Positions 1 to 7,358 of a stretch of 11,717 nucleotides of DNA are shown here, in pieces. The notes beneath the pieces were generated by a model. That model worked only from the letters and a program-made list of their open reading frames with translations, had not been told where the DNA came from and ran no database searches. Source of the DNA: CAYXVU01 sp964468725 (GTDB lineage: Bacteria > Acidobacteriota > Blastocatellia > UBA7656); the NCBI GenBank assembly GCA_964468725.1, contig CAYXVU010000194.1, positions 1-11,717 on the forward strand, written 5' to 3'. How positions within the stretch are numbered: position 1 is the stretch's first letter; the number at the start of each line of letters is the position of its first letter. Made by a program: the position numbers and the translations under genes.

Positions 1-1439
1 CGAACCAGACTTTTAACTTGACCGTCTCCGTCTATGCTAATGGCGATACAAAACCGTTGGCGGCGACTCTGACGGCTCCCTCCGGTTGGACGATTATGAA
101 AGCCAAAGAGTCGAACGTTACGACCGATGGACGAGCCATCGCCGAAACCATTTTCAATGTCACCGTCGCGCGCGAGGCCGAAGCGACCGAACCCTATTGG
201 CTCAAGAATCCGCGACGTGGCGATATGTTCGTTCCCGGCACAGGCGGCACTGGCATCGAAGCGGGCGCGCCGCCCGCGCTGGCAGCAAACGTCGAAATCG
301 AGATTGCCGGACAGAAGATCACTCTCACACAAGCCGCGCAGTACCGTTTCGCTGACAAAGCGCTCGGCGAGATTCGCCGCGAGTTGAAGATCGCTCCGGC
401 AGTCTCGGTCAGCCTGTCACCCAATCTGCTGGTTGTGCCTATTAGCGCGAAGATGACGGAGAGGGAAGTGACGGTTTCGCTGGTCAATCAAGCGAAAGGC
501 GGCTCCCGCGGCACGCTCAGTCTGGCCAAACGAATGCAAGGAACGGTTACGCCGCAGCGCGTCGAGTTCGATCTCAAGCGTGAAGGGGAGCGCGCGAGTT
601 TCACCTTCAAACTCAGCGTGCCGATGCAGAGCCGCGAGACGCGCTATCAACTCTCGGCTATCGCCTCGGTCGGCGAGCAGCGGTTCACGAATGGCTCGCA
701 AATCCTCGCCTATCCGCACATCGAAACGCGCCTCTTGTATCGTGATGCGGTCGCCAACGCCAATGTGATAGATGTGAAAGTCGCGCCGGATTTGAAGGTC
801 GGTTACATCGAAGGCGCGGGGGATGACTTTGCTGCCGCTTTGCAACGTATGGATGTGAATGTGAAGACGCTGGACGAACGCGAACTGGCAACCGGCGACC
901 TCAGCCGATACGATGTCACAGGCATTCGTGCTTATGAAGTGCGCCTCGATGTCATAGCCAACAACCAACGCTTGCTCGATTACATTCAGCGCGGCGGCAC
1001 GCTCATCGTTCAGTACAACAAGAATGAATACGCGGCAGGCAACTTCGCGCCCTACCCTGTGAAGATGAATCGCAGCCCGGATCGCATCACCGATGAGAGC
1101 GCGGCGATGACGATTCTCGAACCGACTCATCCCTTGTTTACCTATCCGAACAAGATCACCGAGCGCGACTTCAATGGCTGGGTGCAGGAGCGTGGTACTT
1201 ATTTCTTCAGCGAATGGGATGCCCGCTACAAGCCGTTATTGGCCGGTAATGATGCGGGCGAAAAACCGCAACGCGGCGGGCAGTTGATCGCGCAGTATGG
1301 CAACGGCTGGTACGTCTACACGGGAGTTGCATGGTTTCGCCAGTTGCCCAATGGCGTGACGGGCGCATATCGTCTGATTGCCAATCTGGTCAGCTTGCCC
1401 AAGGCCGGACTGCAAAAGGGCGCACAAGGAAATCGGTAA
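1..1439 (+). CDS. PIG-L family deacetylase, C-terminal part (5' end outside window)
   Basis: The reading frame is open from the first complete codon at position 3 to the TAA at 1437-1439. The gene therefore begins upstream, and the TTG at 18 is only an internal leucine. The window holds about 478 residues with no LmbE/PIG-L catalytic motifs, which would lie in the missing N-terminal part. Two regions are visible. Roughly nt 3-700 is a beta-rich, Ig-like stretch of the NEW3 kind. From about nt 780 there is an alpha/beta segment with LKVGYIEGAGDDF, then RGGTLIVQYNK near nt 990 and WVQERGTYFFSEWD at 1179-1220. The end (WYVYTGVAWFRQLPNGVTG) resembles the terminal domain of long Acidobacteriota proteins annotated as PIG-L deacetylases. 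That identification is from memory of the family. The family removes N-acetyl groups from sugar-type substrates; the substrate here is unknown. The next gene starts 6 bp downstream, so the two are probably co-transcribed. Confidence 0.7.
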   Translation, partial: NQTFNLTVSVYANGDTKPLAATLTAPSGWTIMKAKESNVTTDGRAIAETIFNVTVAREAEATEPYWLKNPRRGDMFVPGTGGTGIEAGAPPALAANVEIEIAGQKITLTQAAQYRFADKALGEIRRELKIAPAVSVSLSPNLLVVPISAKMTEREVTVSLVNQAKGGSRGTLSLAKRMQGTVTPQRVEFDLKREGERASFTFKLSVPMQSRETRYQLSAIASVGEQRFTNGSQILAYPHIETRLLYRDAVANANVIDVKVAPDLKVGYIEGAGDDFAAALQRMDVNVKTLDERELATGDLSRYDVTGIRAYEVRLDVIANNQRLLDYIQRGGTLIVQYNKNEYAAGNFAPYPVKMNRSPDRITDESAAMTILEPTHPLFTYPNKITERDFNGWVQERGTYFFSEWDARYKPLLAGNDAGEKPQRGGQLIAQYGNGWYVYTGVAWFRQLPNGVTGAYRLIANLVSLPKAGLQKGAQGNR

Positions 1440-1445
1440 GCCGCT

Positions 1446-1823
1446 ATGCGCCAAAGTAACTTGCAGAGCTTTGCCCATGAAAAGTATCTCAATCTGGAGA
1501 CCTTCAAAAAGAACGGTGAGGGGGTGAAAACGCCGATCTGGTTTGCCGAGCGCGAGGGCAAACTCTACCTCTATACCGGCGCAGATGCTTGGAAAGTGAA
1601 ACGCATTCGCAATCAGTCGCGCGTTCGCATCGCCCCGTGCAATATGCGCGGCGCGGTACACGGCGAGTGGGTTGAGGCGCAAGCCCATATCGTCAGCGGG
1701 GAAGAGGAGAAGTTGGGGCATCGGTTGCTTAATCAAAAATACGGCCTCTCGAAGAGATTGATAGACTTTTTCAGCAAGTTCAAAGGCAAGGGGCAAGTGG
1801 TCTTTGTCATCGAGGCTGAATAA
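1446..1823 (+). CDS. PPOX class (F420/flavin-dependent) oxidoreductase
   Basis: This is a 125-residue protein with the compact split beta-barrel pattern of the pyridoxamine-5'-phosphate-oxidase (PPOX) superfamily. Diagnostic stretches are TPIWFAEREGKLYLYT (residues 29-44), the basic KVKRIRNQSRVRIAPC run (50-65) followed by NMRG, and QKYGLSKRL (97-105). The combination of IAPC-N-x-RG and KYGL matches the small Rv2061-like F420-dependent subgroup, and the length is typical. Members bind a flavin-type cofactor and reduce small molecules. Whether this one uses F420, FMN or another cofactor cannot be told from sequence. No signal peptide is seen, so it should be cytosolic. The ATG at 1446 is the first plausible start after the upstream stop. 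Its Shine-Dalgarno is weak: the nearest purine run, AAGGA at 1426-1430, is too far away. Translation may be coupled to the upstream gene. No link to the signalling genes downstream is evident. Confidence 0.82.
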   Translation: MRQSNLQSFAHEKYLNLETFKKNGEGVKTPIWFAEREGKLYLYTGADAWKVKRIRNQSRVRIAPCNMRGAVHGEWVEAQAHIVSGEEEKLGHRLLNQKYGLSKRLIDFFSKFKGKGQVVFVIEAE

Positions 1824-2262
1824 GCAGCACATTCCTCGGTTGGTCTGAAAATCTGTGTTCGAGTCCGTATCGGATGCGCCATCGCCGGAACGGATGCCGG
1901 TCTGACTGGGCAACTTTTGCGTCGCGGCAAGTCAAGGCGGATGAGGAACCTGAAAAGGTTTGTAACCAATCGAAGAGTAATGAAAAGGTTTGTAACCAAC
2001 CAAAGGGTGTGGTAAAAGCCTCTTAGACACCGTTTCATTGGCCACTGGCAAATAAGGGGTACAGGCCGTCATATGAATCAGGAAGTCCAGTGTATGCCCT
2101 GCAAGCCATGATCTAATGAGGTGTTGCGAGGTAGAGTACAGAATCGAGTAGCGAATTTTACTGGTTGATTGAAACTCTTTGCAGCGAATTCTTTCTCCCC
2201 AATTGACGGTTGATATGCCCTTTTGAATCTGTCGTCCGAACCCGTTACGGAAACAGAACGCC
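1824..2262 (+). other. Intergenic region, 439 bp, with tandem repeats
   Basis: No convincing gene was found on either strand. The stretch holds two 30-bp repeat units at 1951-2010 (separate entry). No T-tailed hairpin follows the PPOX gene. A TTGACG at 2203-2208 would make a good -35 box for the kinase gene, but the hexamers 16-18 bp downstream (GAATCT, AATCTG) are poor -10 boxes, so no promoter is called. Confidence 0.6.
1951..2010. repeat. Two tandem 30-bp repeat units
   Basis: TGAAAAGGTTTGTAACCAA occurs identically at 1951-1969 and 1981-1999, exactly 30 bp apart. The next 11 bases are partly conserved, giving about 25 of 30 matching positions between the two units. Each unit contains the dyad GGTT-TGT-AACC (1957-1967 and 1987-1997). 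The period is a whole number of codons, and on the minus strand the unit reads as a 10-residue repeat (GYKPFHYSSI-like). No start site or wider coding signal supports a real protein there. It could be a short remnant of a dispersed tandem repeat family or a pair of operator sites. Confidence 0.75.
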
Positions 2263-4167
2263 ATGCAATCCGACCATCATCTTCCGGTAGCTCTTCGTCA
2301 TCAGGGCGATCAACCTGAGCAATCGGGTAGCGATCCATCTGCTCCCCTTCCGGGTGCGGGTGAGGAGAGGTTGACGCTGGATGACCTTCCCGTCGGCATC
2401 TTGGTTTGCGATGCATTGGGGAGCATCCGTGCCAGCAATGCCGAGGCGGTTCGCCTCTTAGGAGGAGCAGACCCGATAGGAAAGCAGCTTTTGGATTTGT
2501 GCCGGAAGGCGGATGATTCGCCTGCTTCTGCGAGGGCGACGGTCGGGTGTCCGGTTCAGCGTGCCGTCCTGACGCGCCAACGGGTTGACCCCGTACTGAT
2601 CGAACTCCGCGACCCGCCGATGGCCGCAACCGTCCGCTTATGGGTGAGCGCCCTGCCAAAGCTTTCTCCTGATGGCGAGATCATCACGATCAATTGCTCT
2701 CTGCAACCGGCTGAGAGGCCGGTTGAGCATGAGACGGAAGCCCTCTTCATTCAGCAAGCCATCAATCGGGCCAAACAAGAGTGGGTGACGACGGTTGATG
2801 CGATTCCCGATCTGATCTTCCTCGAAGACTCGGAGGGTAATCTGCTGCGCTGCAACAAAGCGGCTACGGAATTTTTTCAGATGTCTTACACGGAGATTCT
2901 CTCCAAGCGGCTGACCGATCTGTTCTTTCCGGCAGTCCTCCCTTCGGCGTTACAAAACCCGTTTCGCAGAGGGATTACGGAGATCCAATTTCCCGAGCGC
3001 CCGGAGTGGTATGAGGTCGTCAGTTGCGAACTGGCGCGGCCTTCCGAACTGGCTGCCGGACGAGTTCATGTCATTCGAGATATTACGACGCGCAAGAAAG
3101 CTGAAGTCACCTTACATCAACTCAATACCATCATCGAGCAGACGGCGGAGTCAATCCTGATTGCCGATTCGACGGGCATCGTTCAGTACATTAACCCCAC
3201 CTACGAAGCGACAACGGGTTGGAAACGGGAGGAAGCGATTGGCCGTCACTTTCTGACCATGGGGGGACAGACCTCAAAATTAAGCTTCTATGAAAAAGCG
3301 ATGGACGCGCTTTCGACGGGTCGTCCTTGGCGCGACACCCACACTGCGCGGCGCAAGGATGGCTCTCCCTATGAAGAAGAGATTACGGTTTCGCCCATTC
3401 GGAATGCGAGCGGCAATCTCTTAAACTACATTGCCATCAGCCGGGATATAACCGAAAAGAGGCGGCTGGAAGCCATCGCCGAGGCGGTCAATATGATGGA
3501 GAATGTCGGGTATATTTTTTCCGGCATTCGCCATGAATTGGGGAACCCGATCAATTCGGTCAAGACTGCTTTAAGCGTGTTGATTCGGAACCTCGAAGAG
3601 TGGCCGCGCCAGCAGATTGGCGCTTACGTGAATCGAGTGATAATCGAAATCCAGCGCGTCGAATATCTGTTAAAGGCGCTCAAGACCTTCAGCATGCATG
3701 AGAATCCGGTCATTAAACGGCTTGATCCGATTGCCTTTCTTCAGAACTTTTTCTCTCTGGTCGAAAGTGATTTCGAGAAGCGCGGTATCAGATTGCAGGC
3801 CTCCCTCGATCCGCATCTGGGCGCCTGTCTGGCCGACCCGCGCGCCCTGCATCAAGTCTTGCTCAACCTCTTTGCCAACGCCGCCGATGCGCTGCTCGGC
3901 AGGCCTGATCCGACCATCCGCTTGACGCTTCAGCAGCAGGGAAAAATGATCGAGATCAAGGTGATTGACAATGGCATCGGGATGGACGAGTCGCAACAAA
4001 GGAGCCTATTCAAACCGTTTCACACGTCGAAGACCTCCGGCACTGGGCTCGGGTTGGTGATTGTCAAAAAAATGATGGTGAAGATGAACGGAATGATTCA
4101 CATCACCAGCCAATATAAGGTCGGCACACAGGTGTCTCTATTGCTCGAAGCCGTAAAAGGTGACTAG
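2263..4167 (+). CDS. Soluble PAS-PAS-PAS sensor histidine kinase
   Basis: This 634-residue kinase has no membrane segment or signal peptide, so it should sense a cytosolic cue. A first PAS-like domain lies at about residues 37-130 (DDLPVGILVCDALG). A second spans about 175-275 (VDAIPDLIFLEDSEGN to HVIRDIT). A third spans about 287-398 (TAESILIADSTG to YIAISRDITEKRRLE). The dimerisation/phosphoacceptor helix follows with RHELGNPINSVKT and His424. The ATPase domain has the N box LLNLFANAADAL (Asn539), the G1 box DNGIGMD (569-575), the F box FKPFHTSKT and the G2 box SGTGLGL (592-598). All catalytic boxes are intact. The ATG at 2263 is the only start after the in-frame TGA at 2224-2226 that includes the whole N-terminus, but its ribosome site is weak. 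An in-frame TTG at 2371 follows GAGGAGAGG and would remove 36 low-complexity residues just before the first PAS. The stop lies 4 bp before the next gene, so the two form a kinase-regulator pair. The ligand and any PAS cofactor are unknown. Confidence 0.93.
   Translation: MQSDHHLPVALRHQGDQPEQSGSDPSAPLPGAGEERLTLDDLPVGILVCDALGSIRASNAEAVRLLGGADPIGKQLLDLCRKADDSPASARATVGCPVQRAVLTRQRVDPVLIELRDPPMAATVRLWVSALPKLSPDGEIITINCSLQPAERPVEHETEALFIQQAINRAKQEWVTTVDAIPDLIFLEDSEGNLLRCNKAATEFFQMSYTEILSKRLTDLFFPAVLPSALQNPFRRGITEIQFPERPEWYEVVSCELARPSELAAGRVHVIRDITTRKKAEVTLHQLNTIIEQTAESILIADSTGIVQYINPTYEATTGWKREEAIGRHFLTMGGQTSKLSFYEKAMDALSTGRPWRDTHTARRKDGSPYEEEITVSPIRNASGNLLNYIAISRDITEKRRLEAIAEAVNMMENVGYIFSGIRHELGNPINSVKTALSVLIRNLEEWPRQQIGAYVNRVIIEIQRVEYLLKALKTFSMHENPVIKRLDPIAFLQNFFSLVESDFEKRGIRLQASLDPHLGACLADPRALHQVLLNLFANAADALLGRPDPTIRLTLQQQGKMIEIKVIDNGIGMDESQQRSLFKPFHTSKTSGTGLGLVIVKKMMVKMNGMIHITSQYKVGTQVSLLLEAVKGD
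4156..4163 (+). promoter_or_regulatory. Ribosome binding site deciding the start of the NtrC-type gene
   Basis: AAAGGTGA lies 8 nt before the ATG at 4172 and inside the last codons of the kinase gene. It supports ATG 4172 over the in-frame GTG at 4160, which overlaps this site and has nothing comparable upstream. The arrangement suggests translational coupling to the kinase. Confidence 0.65.
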
Positions 4168-4171
4168 CCAG

Positions 4172-5548
4172 ATGAGCCAGAAACGACTGTTGATTGTAGA
4201 TGACGACCAACTCTTTTGCGACGCGGTGCGCGATGGGTTCACGAGCGACTGGTTGCAGGTCGTCAGCAAGCAGAGCCTTGCCGAAGCTCGTTGGCTCAGT
4301 GTGCAGACCAAGTTCGATGTCGTTCTGCTCGACAATCAGCTTCCTGATGGCAGCGGTCTGAGTCTGGTTCCCGATATTCTGGGGAGCAACGACCGCACCA
4401 AGATCATCTTCATTACCGCCTTTCCGAGTTGGGATCATGCCGTTGCCGCGCTCAAAACCGGAGCCTATGACTACCTGTCAAAACCGGTTGAGATGAGCGA
4501 ACTCGGATTGGTGATCGAACGCGCCTTGCGGACTTCGGAACTGGAAAAGATCGAACAGGTGCAGACCTACACGAACAGCCGAGAGCGTGAGGAAGCGACC
4601 CTAATTGGGGTTGGCGACCCGTTCGCCCATTTGCAAGAGCTGATTCAAAAGGCGGCGGCAACCTCGGCCTCCGCGCTCATCACCGGCGAAACCGGAACCG
4701 GCAAAAATGTCGTCGCCAAAGCGATTCACTATGCCGGGGCGAGACGGTCGCAGCCCTTCATCAGCCTCAATTGTGCGGCGTTGCCGGAGAACCTCATCGA
4801 AGCCGAATTGTTTGGAGTGGAGCGCGGCGCCTTTACTGGCGCGGTCGCTACCCGCAAGGGAACCTTTGAAGTGGCCGATGGCGGCACGCTCTTTCTGGAT
4901 GAGATTGGCGAGATGCCCTATGGCTTACAAGCGAAATTGTTGAGCGTGCTGGAAGATCAACGGGTGAAGCGGGTCGGCGGCGAACGGGTGCGCTCGGTTA
5001 ATGTGCGCATCATTGCTGCCACCAATGCCGACCCGGAACGGGCGATACGAGAACAGCGCCTGCGCGCCGATCTGTATTATCGCCTCAGCGCCATTCATAT
5101 TTCGCTGCCGCCGCTGCGCGAGAGGCCGCAAGACATCCGCTTGCTTTGCGAGTGGTTCATTCATCAGTTTGCTCCAACGCGCCAGGTCCTTCTGCCGGAG
5201 TCGGAGATCGAGTTACTTCGCCAATACCCTTGGCCGGGTAATGTGCGAGAGTTGAAGAATGTGATCGAACGGTGCCTGATTCTACAAGACGACGCGCAAC
5301 TCTCTCCTTCTCGACTGTTGATGCTGCCTGAACTTCCCCCGCTCTCTGCCCGCGCTCTGCCGTCTTCGGAGGCCAATACGCTGATTTCACTCCAAGAGAT
5401 GGAACGCCGCCACATCCTGAACACCTTAGACCGCCTGGCCTTTAACTATTCGCGGGCAGCCAAAGCGCTCGGTATTTCCCTTTCAACCCTCAAACGCAAA
5501 GTAAAGGGGTACGGTTATCAGCGTACCGCAACTCCCCATTCCCTCTAG
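4172..5548 (+). CDS. NtrC-family sigma-54-dependent response regulator
   Basis: This 458-residue protein has the full receiver-AAA+-Fis layout. The receiver (residues 1-120) has the acidic pocket DDD at 10-12, the phosphoacceptor Asp54 in LLDNQLPDGSG, Thr82 and Lys104. The AAA+ domain (about 145-375) has Walker A GETGTGKN (172-179), the sigma-54-contacting loop GAFTGA (219-224), Walker B GGTLFLDE (237-244) and the RADLYYRL and PWPGNVRELKN regions. The C-terminus (about 410-452) is a Fis-type helix-turn-helix, RAAKALGISLSTLKRKVK. The GAFTGA loop is intact, so it should remodel RNA polymerase-sigma-54 to open promoters after phosphorylation. The kinase encoded immediately upstream is the obvious partner. 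Targets are unknown; one candidate sigma-54-like site lies just before the next gene. The start is taken at ATG 4172 because of the strong ribosome site before it. Confidence 0.96.
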   Translation: MSQKRLLIVDDDQLFCDAVRDGFTSDWLQVVSKQSLAEARWLSVQTKFDVVLLDNQLPDGSGLSLVPDILGSNDRTKIIFITAFPSWDHAVAALKTGAYDYLSKPVEMSELGLVIERALRTSELEKIEQVQTYTNSREREEATLIGVGDPFAHLQELIQKAAATSASALITGETGTGKNVVAKAIHYAGARRSQPFISLNCAALPENLIEAELFGVERGAFTGAVATRKGTFEVADGGTLFLDEIGEMPYGLQAKLLSVLEDQRVKRVGGERVRSVNVRIIAATNADPERAIREQRLRADLYYRLSAIHISLPPLRERPQDIRLLCEWFIHQFAPTRQVLLPESEIELLRQYPWPGNVRELKNVIERCLILQDDAQLSPSRLLMLPELPPLSARALPSSEANTLISLQEMERRHILNTLDRLAFNYSRAAKALGISLSTLKRKVKGYGYQRTATPHSL

Positions 5549-5742
5549 TTCGAACCTTCCGGCAGCCTGCCGACGATTTCGCACTTGTCCTTTTATCGAG
5601 AGCTTCAGCCCGCCAAATGGATGGTTCAAAATGAACTAGAGGCGAATTTGACTAGCCGATTCTGAGTCAGTCGCAATTGGGCGGCATCCTCATCTGGGGA
5701 AGACTGCCTGCGATTGCAGGAGAAATCGTCGAAGCGAAAGTA

Positions 5743-5758
5743 TGGCCTGAGATTTGTA
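5743..5758 (+). promoter_or_regulatory. Candidate sigma-54 (-24/-12) promoter
   Basis: TGGCCTGAGATTTGTA has the GG of the -24 element at 5744-5745 and, exactly 10 bases later, GT at 5756-5757 where GC is expected. The rest fits TGGC-N7-TTG. The -12 mismatch weakens the call. Position favours it: transcription would start near 5769, about 25 nt before the ATG at 5794. A short dyad, TGACT-N11-AGTCA (5649-5669), lies about 85 bp upstream, where an activator site would be expected, but its 5-bp arms could arise by chance. Confidence 0.3.
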
Positions 5759-5793
5759 GTCCAAACTTCTCGGTTCAGCAGCGGAGACGCGCC

Positions 5794-7005
5794 ATGAAAA
5801 AGGTTTTGATCGTTGATGATGAAGAGTTATTTCTGGTGAGTTTGACAGAGGGACTCTCCGCTTACGCCGATGAGTTTTCTGTGTGGACGGCGATGAATGG
5901 TAAGCGGGCGCTGGAGATCATCAACCAGCACTCGGTTGATTTGGTGGTCACCGATTTGAAGATGCCGGTGATGGACGGATTTCAATTATTAGCCCAACTG
6001 GTGAGCAGCCATCCGCAAGTGCCAGTGATCGTGATGACCGCCTTTGGCACCCCTGATCTGGAGGAGCGGATTAAAGAGTTTGACGCCTTTGGGTATTTTG
6101 AGAAGCCCATAGACTTCCAACTCTTGGCCGATAAGATTCGCAGCGGATTGACGCAGATGGCTTCAGGACATATTCGCGGCATTACCCTCTTCAGTTTTCT
6201 CCAGTTGCTCGAAATGGAGAAGAAGACCTGCTCGTTGAAGATCAGAGTCGAAGGCAAGGAAGGGCGCTTCGATTTCGTGACCGGCGAACTGATTAATGCG
6301 GTTTGCGGAAAAAGCAGCGGCGAAGAGGCCGCGTATGAAATTCTCTCTTGGGAAGACTCCGAAATTGAGATCGTCAACCCGGTTAAGAAAGCGCAGCGGT
6401 GCATCCAGGCTTCCTTGAGCAATCTGCTGATGGAGTCGGCACGGCTGAGCGACGAGACCAGCCGCACATTCAATGAAGCGGAGTGGCTGGTTGACGAGGC
6501 CGCAGCCGAACCGCTGCCCGAACCGTTGGAACCCGCTTCGACTCTGGAGCCTCGCCATGACGAGGTGGTCAGTACGGATCAAGCGATGTTCAGCCCTTAC
6601 AACCGAACTAGTTTAATAATCAACCAACTACAGAAGGAGATCGTTATGTCAGACATCAGTGGAGCATTAGACGCCATGATGAAGATTGAGGGCGCATTAG
6701 CCGCCGCCGTCGTAGATTCGAAGAGTGGTATGACGCTGGGTACGATTGGCGGCGGGATCAATCTGGAAGTAGCGGCTGCCGGTAACAGCGAAGTGTTGCG
6801 CTCCAAAGAGAAGGTGATGGCGAACCTCGGCTTGCGCGATAAGATCGAAGATATTCTCATCACAATGGGAGCGCAGTATCACATCATCCGCCCTTTGGCT
6901 ACTGCTTCGAGCCTCTTCGCCTACTTGGTGCTGAAGCGCGATCAATCCAACTTGGCATTAGCGCGTCACAAGCTGTCGGAGATCGAAAAGGGTATAGAAA
7001 TCTGA
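5794..7005 (+). CDS. Receiver-DUF4388 (PATAN)-roadblock/LC7 response regulator
   Basis: This is a 403-residue fusion. The receiver (1-120) has VDDE (7-10), phosphoacceptor Asp54 in VVTDLKMPVMDG, Thr82 and Lys104. A DUF4388/PATAN domain follows at about 128-197 (ITLFSFLQLLEMEKKTCSL, GRFDFVTGELINA, GEEAAYEILSWED). An acidic, proline-containing linker runs to about 284. Residues 285-403 form a roadblock/LC7 domain (MSDISGALDAMMKIEGA to LARHKLSEIEKG). Roadblock proteins such as MglB bind MglA-type GTPases, and the next gene encodes one, so this protein may link phosphorelay input to GTPase control. That role is inferred. The start is ATG 5794: GGAG at 5783-5786 lies 7 nt before it, and the receiver begins immediately with MKKVLIVDDE. 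The frame is open upstream to 5677, but those residues match nothing. There is no DNA-binding domain. The boundary before the roadblock part looks like a gene junction (see the nested entry). Confidence 0.88.
   Translation: MKKVLIVDDEELFLVSLTEGLSAYADEFSVWTAMNGKRALEIINQHSVDLVVTDLKMPVMDGFQLLAQLVSSHPQVPVIVMTAFGTPDLEERIKEFDAFGYFEKPIDFQLLADKIRSGLTQMASGHIRGITLFSFLQLLEMEKKTCSLKIRVEGKEGRFDFVTGELINAVCGKSSGEEAAYEILSWEDSEIEIVNPVKKAQRCIQASLSNLLMESARLSDETSRTFNEAEWLVDEAAAEPLPEPLEPASTLEPRHDEVVSTDQAMFSPYNRTSLIINQLQKEIVMSDISGALDAMMKIEGALAAAVVDSKSGMTLGTIGGGINLEVAAAGNSEVLRSKEKVMANLGLRDKIEDILITMGAQYHIIRPLATASSLFAYLVLKRDQSNLALARHKLSEIEKGIEI
6632..6640 (+). promoter_or_regulatory. Strong internal ribosome binding site
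   Basis: AGAAGGAGA lies 5 nt before an in-frame ATG at 6646, inside the receiver-DUF4388-roadblock reading frame. It is one of the best Shine-Dalgarno sequences in the window. The 25 bases before it (6607-6631) are AT-rich and look intergenic. Confidence 0.6.
6646..7005 (+). CDS. Possible separately translated roadblock/LC7 protein (nested, same frame)
   Basis: Translation from the ATG at 6646 would give a 119-residue protein that is exactly one complete roadblock/LC7 domain, with length and N-terminus (MSDISGALDAMMKIEGA) typical of stand-alone family members. It is preceded by AGAAGGAGA at 5-nt spacing. It shares frame and stop with the 403-residue fusion, with no stop between them in this frame. 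The other two frames have stops at 6609-6611 (TAG) and 6614-6616 (TAA). Three readings are possible: a genuine fusion with a second internal start, giving long and short products; an ancestral gene pair fused by loss of a stop; or a single-base indel in the assembly that hides two separate genes. Sequence alone does not decide. A free roadblock protein would be the simplest partner for the MglA-like GTPase downstream. Confidence 0.5.
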   Translation: MSDISGALDAMMKIEGALAAAVVDSKSGMTLGTIGGGINLEVAAAGNSEVLRSKEKVMANLGLRDKIEDILITMGAQYHIIRPLATASSLFAYLVLKRDQSNLALARHKLSEIEKGIEI

Positions 7006-7094
7006 GACCGGTTTCACGGCAGCACAGAGTTTCAGCAACGATTCACGTAGCGGCTTGAGGTAGGTGCAAGTGGGGTGGAGTCATGGTTGACTCT

Positions 7095-7177
7095 CGATAG
7101 GCGAATATCTGCTAATCCCGATTGGCAGATCGAAGTTGATGGGCAAGAGAGATAGGGAGACCGATAGGCCGCTATCT
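7095..7177. repeat. Pair of GATAGGC-N3-TATCT dyads
   Basis: CGATAGGCGAATATCT (7095-7110) and CGATAGGCCGCTATCT (7162-7177) match at 13 of 16 positions and lie 67 bp apart. The differences are confined to the centre, while the dyad-symmetric outer bases (GATA...TATC) are kept. The second can form a GATAG/CTATC hairpin with a 4-nt loop. This resembles a duplicated operator, but no binding protein is known. Confidence 0.4.
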
Positions 7178-7358
7178 CGCCTCTGCTTGGCAGGGCGATT
7201 CGGATGCCTCAGCCGACGACGAGCAGTTTTAGTTATGATCTTGCCGCGCCGTCGTTTATTCGAATAGTTAAAAACCCGCGCAGCAGTGGGTCTTACCGTC
7301 ATTTCGACCAGTAGGTTGATGACATTTGCGGAGCGATTCAATTGATGAAGCCGACTTT

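Noticed and set aside
417..1130. Long minus-strand frame inside the PIG-L gene
   Set aside because: It lies antisense to a frame with family-like sequence, and its translation shows no recognisable domain; it is a shadow in a GC-rich gene.
1834..1882. tRNA-like words (CTCGGTTGGT, CTGAAAATC, GTTCGAGTCC, ending GCGCCA) resembling a fragment of tRNA-Phe
   Set aside because: The elements are too close together, the anticodon and T stems do not pair, the acceptor end is one base out of register and there is no 5' acceptor strand. At best it is a degenerate remnant, more likely coincidence.
1907..1920. Sigma-54-like TGGGCAACTTTTGC
   Set aside because: The GG and GC are 9 bases apart rather than the strict 10, and it lies about 340 bp from the next start codon.
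1951..2010. CRISPR-like array
   Set aside because: Only two copies, with 11-nt partly conserved intervals instead of unique spacers of 30 bp or so, and no cas genes nearby.
2078..2659. Minus-strand frame of 193 codons overlapping the start of the kinase gene
   Set aside because: Low-complexity Pro/Arg/Ser-rich translation without a family, antisense to the first PAS domain.
5707..5720. CCTGC-GATT-GCAGG hairpin as terminator of the NtrC-type gene
   Set aside because: The stem is only 5 bp and no T tract follows. The GGCAGCCTGCC palindrome at 5561-5571 is similarly unconvincing.
5677..5793. Upstream extension of the receiver-DUF4388-roadblock protein to 5677
   Set aside because: The extra 39 residues match no domain, would overlap the candidate promoter and are unneeded because ATG 5794 has GGAG at good spacing and starts right at the receiver.
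7081..7341. Minus-strand frame of 86 codons in the gap before the GTPase gene
   Set aside because: Arg-rich, no recognisable family and overlaps the GATAGGC repeats; no supporting ribosome site was identified.
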